NCBI GenBank assembly: GCA_016794985.1
Contig: JAEUIQ010000084.1
Location: 124,001 to 188,000 of the forward strand
From: Planctomycetaceae bacterium
GTDB lineage: Bacteria; Planctomycetota; Planctomycetia; Pirellulales; Pirellulaceae
Reading direction: 5' to 3'
DNA length: 64,000 nt
Shown here: one piece after another, positions 1 through 9,900 of the stretch
Layout: each line of letters opens with the position of its first letter
Position numbering within the stretch: the stretch's first letter is position 1
Position numbers and translations under genes: made by a program
Notes under the pieces: generated by a model
Told to the model about the DNA's origin: nothing
The model's input: the letters and a program-made list of their open reading frames with translations, nothing else
The model's database searches: none

Positions 1-456
1 TGGGATGGTGGCGAAATATTCAAGATCACGCTCGATGGCACCGTCACCTTGCTTATCAATTCCGACATACCTCGTCTTGGACAATTGGCAGTCAGCTCCG
101 ACGGACGAATTTATGCTCCGGACATTGTTCGTTCACAAGTTCGAGTGTTCGATACCAATGGGCAGGATCATGGCATATTCGTAAATGGATACACAATGAG
201 TGCGGTCTGCGATTCAATGGATCATGTCCATTTGGTCTTAGAGGATCGGGTTTGTTCGTTCAATTCTCAGGCCCATCATCTATCCAGTTCCGATCGATCA
301 ACTTCCGGTTGGGCACTGGCCGTAAACCATCAAGGCGATTTACTGTCGCTGAATTCCTTTAATCGGATTCGACGTTACTCGAATTCAGGAGTATGGATGG
401 CAGATATCAATATTCCCGAAGCCTGGTTTGCTTTGGACATCGTTCATGTCGAATAA
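1..456 (+). CDS. NHL/SMP-30-like beta-propeller protein, C-terminal fragment
   Basis: The frame is open from base 1 to a TAA at 454-456, so the gene begins upstream of the window. About 151 residues are visible. They contain short repeating beta-strand units of the form 'I-x-K-I-T-L-D-G', 'L-A-V-S-S-D-G-R-I-Y-A-P-D' and 'A-L-A-V-N-H-Q-G-D-L'. The alternation of 'SDGRIY' turns with hydrophobic strands is what NHL or SMP-30-type propellers look like. No catalytic residues can be assigned from this fragment. It is convergent with the PEP-CTERM gene downstream. The fold is an inference from the repeat pattern; the family is not certain. Confidence 0.6.
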   Translation, partial: WDGGEIFKITLDGTVTLLINSDIPRLGQLAVSSDGRIYAPDIVRSQVRVFDTNGQDHGIFVNGYTMSAVCDSMDHVHLVLEDRVCSFNSQAHHLSSSDRSTSGWALAVNHQGDLLSLNSFNRIRRYSNSGVWMADINIPEAWFALDIVHVE

Positions 457-875
457 CTCACCCCAAGTTTGACTTGCTTGGACGGCGGCCGCCTGTTGCC
501 GCTATCCCCGCAGCAGCCTACTGCGGGAAGATTTTCAATCATTCAGAATTGACGAAGTTTATGAAAACCGTTGGCCGAGCGTCTGAGAATCTGAAGTCTC
601 AAACGAGTCCGTTCTGAGGCATTCTGCAAACTTGAGGAATTGGATCGGTTTCAGACCTGTCGCAGCAGGCTGTGGCAGCCAAGCGGCAACGGGCTGCCGC
701 AGTCCAGTGAATTCGCCCACCGCTTGCTTGAATCTTTCCAACCGGATAGTCGGCATTCGCGGCATAAATCCGAACCGAGGCGGAACACCGTTTGGCACGG
801 ATCGCGGTTAACGCGAACGGTTCAGGCAATAAGAAACAGGCCGCAGGCAGGCCCCCACAAATCCACTTAGCGGCC
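457..875. other. Convergent intergenic region with a possible terminator
   Basis: No convincing gene lies here; the short ORFs on both strands have biased, non-protein-like composition. A hairpin at 507-527 (CCCGCAG, 7-base loop, CTGCGGG) is followed by AAGATTTTC and may end the upstream plus-strand gene, although its T-run is weak. A second pair of 7-base arms (838-844 AGGCCGC and 870-876 GCGGCCT) reaches into the stop codon of the minus-strand PEP-CTERM gene, with a T-rich stretch after it on that strand. Confidence 0.4.
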
Positions 876-3758
876 TTATACCTGCCTCCGACGGCGCAGC
901 AGCATGGCCATCGCAGCCCCAATCATGATGGGAACCATCGTGGGTTCCGGCACCGACGAAAAAGCAGCGAACGACGCGACCTGATTCCGACTGCCAATCA
1001 AAAAGTCAAAACCAAACACATCTCCAGTGCTCGAAAACCGCATGTCGTACTGGAGACTAAAATGACGTTCCAATCCTTCCGTTGCCACCAAACTATCCAG
1101 TGAAACAATTCGATTGGTAAAAAACGCCTTAGCGGTCGCCATGTCCGTGAATTCTTCATGTAAAACGTTAACGCCTTGGTAATCAAACTTCACGGTCAGC
1201 GATTCAAATCCATCGCGGTAGGCCACCGGATTAAAAAAGGCCAGTGACAGCTCTTCTGAACCTTGCACGGCTGGATGCAAATGCAACGTCAGGTCGAATT
1301 CATTCGTTGCTTGGAAATCGCCGTTGACGAGATCGGTTAACGACTGGCCACCTCCGGTCTTCCCAATTGCCAAAATATTCCCGACCTGAGTGCTTCTGGA
1401 GCCGAAGTCAAACGCTTGGTCGATGAACATATTGGAATTCGTAAAGTTATCGACTGCCGTCTGGCCAGGATTGATCAAGAGATGATTCCAGGCGGACGGA
1501 GCAAAGTTCTCAAAGGGAGCCGTGGATATTTCAATGTGTGTATGACGAAAGGATGTATACGCGGAAGATGTCAAGATGAGGGGCTGATTCGTAGTCGCAT
1601 GCGAGAAGGCTGACGAAGAAACTTTCGAACGATGTATCCACTGGGTGGTTTCTCCCTCCGCTGTAGCTTTTGCGATTCCCTTGGGTGCTCGAATCTCAGC
1701 CCTGGCATTTCCATAGTTGTACTGACCAAGCGCACGTGAGACTGCAAAGGCTTCTCCAGCTTTATTGGAAACTGCCGTCGCAGAACTAATTGCATGGTTT
1801 GCGCTGTGGAGGGAGCCATCCGCGCGTGCCAATGCCGTCGCAGACGCGTAAGCTTCACGCCCGCGCGGTACTCCCGTGGATGCCATTGTGGAGTTGACGG
1901 CTGTTGCTTTCGCACGACTCGATCCAGACTGGACGGTACCAAATCCTCCATCCGAATTCGCAATCGAGGTTATTAAACCACTGCCATTTCGCCGAAGCAC
2001 AAACGACTCAGCGTGTGCGCTTCCTGCGAACGATGCGACCGGTAGAGGGCCTGGGCCGGAACCGTGCTGTGCTGGACGAGCAGTCGCTGATCCTGTAATG
2101 GCCCCATCAACTCCATCAGCTGCTTGCAGATCGAGAATAGCGCGAGCATACCCATTCGTCCGTTGATGTGACAGTCCGCCTTCGGCGATCGCAGTTAACG
2201 AACCTGCGGACATGACCGTTTGCCGAAAAGAAACTAAAGCTCGTCCTGCGCGCTCGATTCCTCCGGCGCTGATACCACGACCCGCCATGCCTCCGATCGC
2301 GCGCACTTCATTGTTTCCGTGAGACAAGTAGGCATTCTGACTAAACGAATTAATCACCGCGTCACCGCCATTTCCCGCAAGACGATGTACACCTTGGAAC
2401 GAAAAAGTCGAGCCGAGAAGATTACCGCCATCGCCTCCTTGAACTGTAAATTTATAGTGAGATGGAGTGCCGACACCGTTATACTTTGGCATCAAAGACT
2501 CAACCGTACGTCCGGCCCCTGCGTGCCCACTGGTCGAATGACCTCCATCACCGCCGCGGAGAAAAATATCCACCTCACCGCCAACAAGCGTCAACGTCCC
2601 CATTGAGACCTCGCCACCTAATCCTCCAGATCCGCCAAAACTACCCAGTGCGTCGCCACCACGTCCTCCGCGAGCGATGATGGTCAGTTTTTGAGCCGCA
2701 GATGCTTCGCCTTGCGTATCGACAATTACCGAACCGCCTCCGCCACCGTGACCTGTAACGCGACTATGGGCCAGACCATCCCCACCACGTCCACCAAATA
2801 GTTTGAACGTAGCCGAAGTAATTGGGCCCGGATATTGCGTACCAGCATTGCGACTTACGTATCGATTGGCGGTCAACATGGAGGCAACCTGTATTCTCGA
2901 ATCGCCACCCGTTCCGCCATGCGAACCAAACGAATTGCCGCCATCTCCGCCGCGACCAACGATGTCGAGGTTCAATAAAGGCAGTTGGGACCCGTTTGCG
3001 AGGATTTGATAGTTGTTTGCTGTGTCGCCAAGGTTGGAAGTTCCACCGTTTCCACCGAGTGCCTGGTCGAAGCCGTTACCACCGCGACCCCCGATGGCGT
3101 TCATCCAAATATTGGTTGTTGCACGGACATAGTGCTGAGGGTTGGTAACTTCGGCTTCCGCAGAGGCGTTGCCTCCATCTCCGCCACGCCCACCATAGCC
3201 GTTTGCGGTGCCACCCATCCCACCAATCGCACGAGAAGTGACATCCAGGCCACCGTGTGCGATCGCATGCGCCGAGCCGCCATTTCCTCCACGCCCCGCA
3301 TCACCAACGCGACCTCCCTGGAATCCATTGCCTCCCAACCCACCAGCTCCACCATGTCCGGCCCGAGCTTCGACGAAAACGGATTGTTGATAAATCGGTC
3401 CATCAACTCCTAGTCGAAGCAACGGCTCCCAGATCGCGCTTAAGTCGCCACCGCGGCCACCCCAACCGCCCGGCATTCCAATGGCCGAGTCCTCTGGTTT
3501 CGCATTCCAAATAAATCCTTCCCCGCCCCGACCGCCGCGACCACCATTAAAGCCTTGGACCATCCACGAAAAAGGAGCACCAACGGTTGGACGAATCGAA
3601 ACGAAGTCAGTCCCGTCCCCGCCGTTGCCGCCAAACTGCCAACGCGCCCCGTCGGCTCCATCGGCACCATGCTGTGCCACGCTAAGGTTGGGAGTGATCA
3701 AGCCAAACACGCAAAACACAATCAACGCAAGTTTAAGACTCTTCATCGCAATACTCAT
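876..3758 (-). CDS. Glycine-rich exported protein with PEP-CTERM sorting signal
   Basis: This is an exported protein of about 960 residues. A signal peptide (hydrophobic LALIVFCVFGLI, cleavage near SVAQ) starts the chain. The first half is a long run of degenerate glycine-rich units (GGRGGDG, GGNGGDG, GGAGG) separated by short polar segments. An Ala/Ser-rich middle part and a beta-rich tail follow. The last 25 residues form a PEP-CTERM signal: VPEP, a hydrophobic helix, then RRRR. PEP-CTERM proteins are known to be processed by exosortase and linked to the cell surface or exopolysaccharide; no exosortase is seen in the window. The open frame runs upstream into the next gene, so the start was set at the ATG before the signal peptide; an ATG four codons later (3746) is equally possible. 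The role is unknown; a structural surface protein is a guess. Confidence 0.85.
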   Translation of the reverse strand: MSIAMKSLKLALIVFCVFGLITPNLSVAQHGADGADGARWQFGGNGGDGTDFVSIRPTVGAPFSWMVQGFNGGRGGRGGEGFIWNAKPEDSAIGMPGGWGGRGGDLSAIWEPLLRLGVDGPIYQQSVFVEARAGHGGAGGLGGNGFQGGRVGDAGRGGNGGSAHAIAHGGLDVTSRAIGGMGGTANGYGGRGGDGGNASAEAEVTNPQHYVRATTNIWMNAIGGRGGNGFDQALGGNGGTSNLGDTANNYQILANGSQLPLLNLDIVGRGGDGGNSFGSHGGTGGDSRIQVASMLTANRYVSRNAGTQYPGPITSATFKLFGGRGGDGLAHSRVTGHGGGGGSVIVDTQGEASAAQKLTIIARGGRGGDALGSFGGSGGLGGEVSMGTLTLVGGEVDIFLRGGDGGHSTSGHAGAGRTVESLMPKYNGVGTPSHYKFTVQGGDGGNLLGSTFSFQGVHRLAGNGGDAVINSFSQNAYLSHGNNEVRAIGGMAGRGISAGGIERAGRALVSFRQTVMSAGSLTAIAEGGLSHQRTNGYARAILDLQAADGVDGAITGSATARPAQHGSGPGPLPVASFAGSAHAESFVLRRNGSGLITSIANSDGGFGTVQSGSSRAKATAVNSTMASTGVPRGREAYASATALARADGSLHSANHAISSATAVSNKAGEAFAVSRALGQYNYGNARAEIRAPKGIAKATAEGETTQWIHRSKVSSSAFSHATTNQPLILTSSAYTSFRHTHIEISTAPFENFAPSAWNHLLINPGQTAVDNFTNSNMFIDQAFDFGSRSTQVGNILAIGKTGGGQSLTDLVNGDFQATNEFDLTLHLHPAVQGSEELSLAFFNPVAYRDGFESLTVKFDYQGVNVLHEEFTDMATAKAFFTNRIVSLDSLVATEGLERHFSLQYDMRFSSTGDVFGFDFLIGSRNQVASFAAFSSVPEPTMVPIMIGAAMAMLLRRRRQV

Positions 3759-3912
3759 TGGCGGACGGAAAGAACGCAGAGCGAATATCTGCCCCACGGA
3801 TGTGGCCAAGTATAGACAACTGCTACACCGAAACAATACTGCCTGGCGGGTTCCAGTGTTGCAACATTGCGAACCACGTCCCGACCAAGACTCGCTGCTT
3901 GTGACCCGATCT

Positions 3913-6900
3913 TTACGGACGGCGACGACTGTAGTCGCGAATGAGGTTGCGGAGCGTCGCTTCGATGCGCTCCGTGTTTCCCTTTTCCAAAGCAATCACT
4001 TTAAAGCCTTGCGTGTTGCTTTCCTTTTGTTCACGATCCAAACGACGAATCAAGGACTCAACCTCCAAACTCAATCGCTCCGACGCCAACACAATAATGC
4101 TGTTGGTCGCTTGATCCACTTCTAAAGTTAATAAAGGCGCCGCAGCCGCCGCGTTCACTTCACGCAAAGCCATCGCCACCTCAACCGAAACGCCCGCCGG
4201 AATCTGCACACGCGGTGGTTGGTCCGGTCGCAACTGCGTTCGATAAACCGATTCCAATACGACCATGATCTTGTCCGCCAGTACGTTTTCTACCTTGACG
4301 ATCCTGGGCTCGTTCGCTCGCACCTTAGATCGTTCCACATCCGATACATCCAAAACACGGATCAAACTTTCAATCGTGCGGCGATCCACCGGCGAACCAT
4401 AAACGATCAAAGAATTGAGACGCTCGTCGGCCACAATGGAAACTCGATTTTGTGAGTTCCCCGAAGACCGACCGCGACTTTGCCCCGCCGTCACTTGCTG
4501 AAAGAGCTGCCCGACCGTCTTGGCCATCTCTTCCGCTCCCGCATTCTCCAACTGAAAGATCGTGAAGTTGCCGCTGATCTCGACTTTGCCCGCCGTTTCT
4601 ACTTGCTCGCTCAAGAGCCGAAACAACTGCTCGAAGATGGTCAATGCTTCTTGATCGGCGGAAGCGATGGTCAATTCGCTTGATCCCGGAAATACTAGAA
4701 CCGGTGCCGACTCTTGAATCTCTTGATTGAATGCGGAGACTGGCGTTTCGGTTCGCTCTGCTTCCGAAACAGAAGACGACAATTCTCCAGTAGGCAACGA
4801 TTCATCGCGGTCCCCTGTTTTCGGCTCAGCGTTTGGCTCCCTGGTTTCAGGTTGTCCTTGGGCACCGGGTAAAGTATTCAGGTCGGTTGAGTTGGGCGAG
4901 CGAGGGGATACCACACGCAACGGATTCCGACTGATTTGCGGCCAAAGAGTCTCAATTTGTTGCAACAAACGAGGAGCGGATGGCGAAGTCAGCACTCGCA
5001 AGTTGCCGGCTCCTTGTGTCGCTGCCGCCGCAGGGAGCGTGTTGGAAGAAGTGTCCACCAATGGCTCGCCCAGTTTGATCAGCAGTTCGCGAATCTGCTT
5101 TAGCTGCGATTCACTGGCGCGAATAAACAACTGCTGGTTCTCTCGACTCGAATTCACACTGGGAGACGCGCTAAACGGCAAGTCCAAAAACAACTGGCGA
5201 ATCGCATCTTCAATCGTCTCCGGCGTGTTGACTTGCAAGTTAAAAACTTCCAGACGCCGCGATTCACCCTTCAATTCGTTCATGGCCGCGACGATCTGCG
5301 TGTGTTGTTCGGGAGTGGCAACCGCCAACAAGCGATTCGTCGTGTATTGGACTTGCAAATCGACGACCGGAACTTCCCGTTCCAACAACATTTCGAGCGA
5401 TTCAACCAAGACATCGCCGTCAAGTTCTGCCAAGTCATACACCTTGATTTCACGACCGGCTTGCTCGCCGCCCAACGCCGACCATTGTTCGACAATTTGT
5501 TTGATCGCGGTCTCTTGCTTCGCTGGGCCAACAAAAAGGATCGTGTTGCTAGTTTCTTGAAAACTCAAACGAACCGAATCATCGTTGCGGTACATGCGTT
5601 GGAGCATCGAGTACAGATCCTCGGAATTACTACCATTGACTCGAAACGTTTGGACGCGCGAGCTGTCTTGGTCGGCTGCTTCCAATTGATCAATTACATT
5701 TTGAATCGTCGAGTGTTCATCAGGAGCCGCCGTCGCCCATAATACACCGGCCGCTGGGTCGGGCGAAAAAGTCGCCGTTGGCAATAAAACTTCCAGGGCA
5801 TTCTCCGCGCTGCGCGGGTCTCCGGCAGGGAGTCGATAGGCTTTCGTCAGCAAGTCGGTGGACGATCTTGTCTCCAACTGCTCAACGATCGTACGAACTT
5901 GCACCTGCTCGGCGGTCGTTGCGGCCACAATCAAACTGTTTCTTTGCAGATCCGCGGTAATGGTCGCGCGAGGTAGCACTTTCGCGATCGCAGCTTGGGC
6001 GGCAGTCAGAGAGGTCCTCTTCAAGGAATAGACTTCGACGGCCTGCGATTTCGAGGCCCCTTCCAATTGTTGAACCAAATCCTCGATTCGCCCATGCTCG
6101 TCGACGGATGCCGTCACGATCAATGTGCCGGTTGTCGCGTCAGTCGTGCCTTGAGAACGGGGGAAAACTTGTTTTACCATTGCCAGCACGCTCGTCGGCG
6201 AAGCCACATTCAAACGGTAAACTCGAGACACGGTTTGCGATTCATTACCGTCGACCATTTCACTTAGCAATCGATCTATGGATTCATGCACGGACTCTTC
6301 GGTCGCCACAATCAATACCGAACCCGTCGAGTCGTACGAGAATTTTGCTTGCGGAAACATCGGAGTGATGGCGGTCGCCATGGAGGCGGCAAAGCCGGTA
6401 GGCACTCGATAAGCTCGGGTCACCACGCTAACGTCCCTGGCAACATCAATCTCTTGCAGCGTTGCCGCAATCTCCGCATGCTGCTCGGCAGTCCCAGTGA
6501 TTGCCAAGCGATTGTTTTCTGAATCGGCCGCATAGTTGGCTGTTGGCACTAACGTTCGCAACAGGGTTAATGTCGCAGTAGCCGTCAAGTGTTGCAGGGA
6601 ATAGGACTTGGCTACCAATAGCGGTTTAGCGGGGCCTTGCTCTAGGGCATCGATTAGCTCTTTGATTTGAGAATGTTCGATCGCGGTCGCAGTCACTACC
6701 AACAAATCACGACCAGAATCCAACGACACCGTCGCCCGTGGCAACGCTTGCGTGATGGCCGCTTGCGCAACGGTCGGCAGGGTCTTGCGGACAGGATAAG
6801 CGATCACTTGGCGACCCTGCCCTGCCGACTCCAACTTTTGTAAAAGCTCTTGAATTCCCTCATGTTCGCGAGGAGACGCCGTAATGACCGCCGAGTTCGT

Positions 6901-9900
6901 TGCTAAATCAACGGTCCCTTGACTACGTGGGTAGACTTGCTTGATCATCGCCAAGGCATTCACCGGGCTGGCCGTGACCAATTTGTAAATCTCGGTCGTC
7001 GATTCTTCTTGCGTCCCTTCTAAGATTTCCCGCAGCACGCGATCCATTTCGACATGCTCGGATTCACGCGCGACCACGATCAACGCGGATCCCGAAACAT
7101 CCCAGGTGATTTTGGCTTGCGGATACATCGGAGCCAGTGAAGTTCCCAACGCCGCCCCATAACCCGTCGGGACGCGGTAGGCTCGGGTTTCAACTTGAAC
7201 TTCGGTCGCGACATCAATTTGTTGCAAGGCCGCCGCAATGGCTTGATGTTGTTCCTCCAACGCAGTCGCAGCCACTTTATTGTTGACCGAATCGACCGCG
7301 TAGGTGGCAGCAGGTACCAAAGTCGTCAAGAGCGTGACGGCGGCACTTGGCGTGAGATGTTTGATTTGATAGGACTTGGCCGTGCGTTGTGGCGCGGCTG
7401 GCAAGGCCGCTACGAATTCTTCAACCGACTTGCGAATACGCTCGTAGACCTCATCGGTTGCTCGAACCAGCAGCGCGTTGCGTTCGACGTTTTGAACGAT
7501 GGACGCACTCGCTATCAAGTCTGCATCCAAATTTTGATAGACCAATCCCACTGTCGTTGGCAACTCGATTGGCAAGACTTGCAAAGGTCTCGGCTCGGTC
7601 GAATTCAACAACTGCGTTTCCAATTGATCCAACAGTTCTTTCACACGCGCATGCTTGACCCCATCTGTCCAAACCCGCAATTGACGTGGTTCGGCACCGG
7701 TCAAATACGTCACCGTACCAACGACCGCTGCGATGGCAGCTTGCGCATCGGTGGACGAGACGCGTTCCAAGGCATAAAGCTGGAGTCGAAAGCTAGTATC
7801 TTGCGGCAAGTTTTCGCTCAAGCTCTTGAGCAAATCCTCAATGGCGGCATGATCGGTCTCCGTGGCCCATACCATCCACTGGTCGTCCACCACCGAAGTC
7901 ATGGGCTTCGCCTTGGGTACTCGAGTCGTCAACAGTGATTTGGCCGCTTGAATGACGGGCGCAGGATAGCGATAGGTCCGCAGTTCGTCTTGCGCGTCTT
8001 GACTGTTTTTACGTTCCAATTCGCTCATGATCTGTTCGACTCGAGCAAGATCTTCTTCCGTGGCAAACGCGAAGACGGACTGTCCGTCGGCCGCAGGAAA
8101 AAAGACTCCGTTTGGCGCAGCACCTCGCAAGAACAGGAGCGCGTTGCTGCCCCCCGTGTGAACCGTTGGCAAGATTTTCAATTGACGTTGTTCACTTTCC
8201 AACGAATTCAATTGTTCGATCGTCGTTTGAATTCGTGTATGTTCTTCGGTCGTCGCCCAAATGGCTAACCCCTTTGCACCACGTTGGGCAGAGATTTTGG
8301 CCTGAGGAATCAAGCCCGCAAGAAGTGTTGATAAGATGACAGGGTCTTGCTCGCCGGCTTCGTAGACTTTGATTTCGCGAGTGGATTCCTTCGCACCCGA
8401 CTGCAGCTGCTGTAACAAGTCGTTGAGTTTCAGGTGATCTTTTTCGAGACCGTAGACAATCAGTTGGTTCGACACACTGTCCATCGAGATCGTAAGTTCC
8501 GGTACGAGTGGCGTGACCGTTTTGACCACTAAAGCCAAATCCATGTCCCGTACGACATAGGTCTTGAGTACTCGCTCCCAACCATCTTCGACCGCCGTGG
8601 CCAATTGCTGTGTGGCTTGCTTGATCTGAACGTGTTGCGACTCCGTGGCCCATACGATGACTCTGCCGCCGGCCGCGTCAAGACTAACGTCTGCTTGCGG
8701 GAACAACTTGGCCAAGACATCCTGGAGCACTTTCGGATCGCCCTGACCAACCGGGTAGACCACCAACACGCGATCGTTATGCGTTCCAGCCGGATCTTGG
8801 AGTGAGTCCAATAACTCTTCAAGTTTCAAGTGCTGAGTTGGTGTTCCCCAAGCCAGCAATCGACTTTGCTCCGAGCTGGGCAGGAACTTCAAGCCTTGAA
8901 ACTCCGCCGGCAAAGAGGATTTGATGGACTCCAGCCGACGATGCTGTTCCAAAGAGATGGAATAGACTCGCAGCAATTGCTGGTCATCGGGTTGGAGTAA
9001 CCCTGCCGCCCGAATTTGTTCGAGCGCTGCGGCGACTTGCGTGTGCTCGTCCTTGGTCCCATAGACAACCAGTCGTTCGTTTTCCGGGTCAGCGGTGACT
9101 TTGATCTCGGGGGCCAACTGTTGAAGGGCGGCAACTGCCGCGGATTGACCGGCCTGAACCAATGGATAAGCCTTCAACTCGACGGGGTCCGGCATGGTCG
9201 AGTTCAGAGTCTCCAACAAAACCGACAACTTCTGATGATCCGCAGCCACCGCCGTGACCAGCAGCTGCTTACTGGCCGCATCGTACGTAGCTTTCACTTC
9301 AGGCAACACCGATGTTAACAACGGTGATAGTCGCTGTTGGACATTCGGCAACACGGGATAAACTTCAATCGTAACTTCGCGCTGCGGGTCCCGAGCCAGG
9401 TCGATGACCGATAGCCACTGCTGAACCCGCTGTTGTTGGTCGGCAGACAAAACCGCCAACAGCCGGCGGTTCGGAGCGTCGACCGTGAATTGAACATCCG
9501 GCAACAGCGCCTTTAAAGTCTGCGTTGTTGTGGTCGCATCGACATGTTCCAGCGCAAACGCGGCCAGCTGTTGATCCCCCATCTCAACGTCCACTCCAGC
9601 CGCTGACAACTGTTCGACCACGCTCGCGATTTGTTGATGCTGGTCATCTGTAGCGATAATCAACAGTTGTGGTCGAGTACTGTGAGGGGTTATCGAAACT
9701 CCCGGTACAATTTTCTGGATTGTCGCCAAGGCTTGCTCGTGAGCCGAACGCGCCATCGGATATTGCTTCAAAGTCAAGCTAGTTTCGGCGGGGCCTTCGA
9801 TTGATTCAATCGCTTGCCTCAAAGTCTCTTGTTGTTCGGCATTGCCAATCGCAATCAACCGAGTGCTAACCGCATCGATCTGAAAGAGCACGCCTGGGAC

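Noticed and set aside
3759..3995. Upstream extension of the PEP-CTERM gene overlapping the giant module gene
   Set aside because: The extra 79 residues lack protein-like features and would bury the signal peptide.
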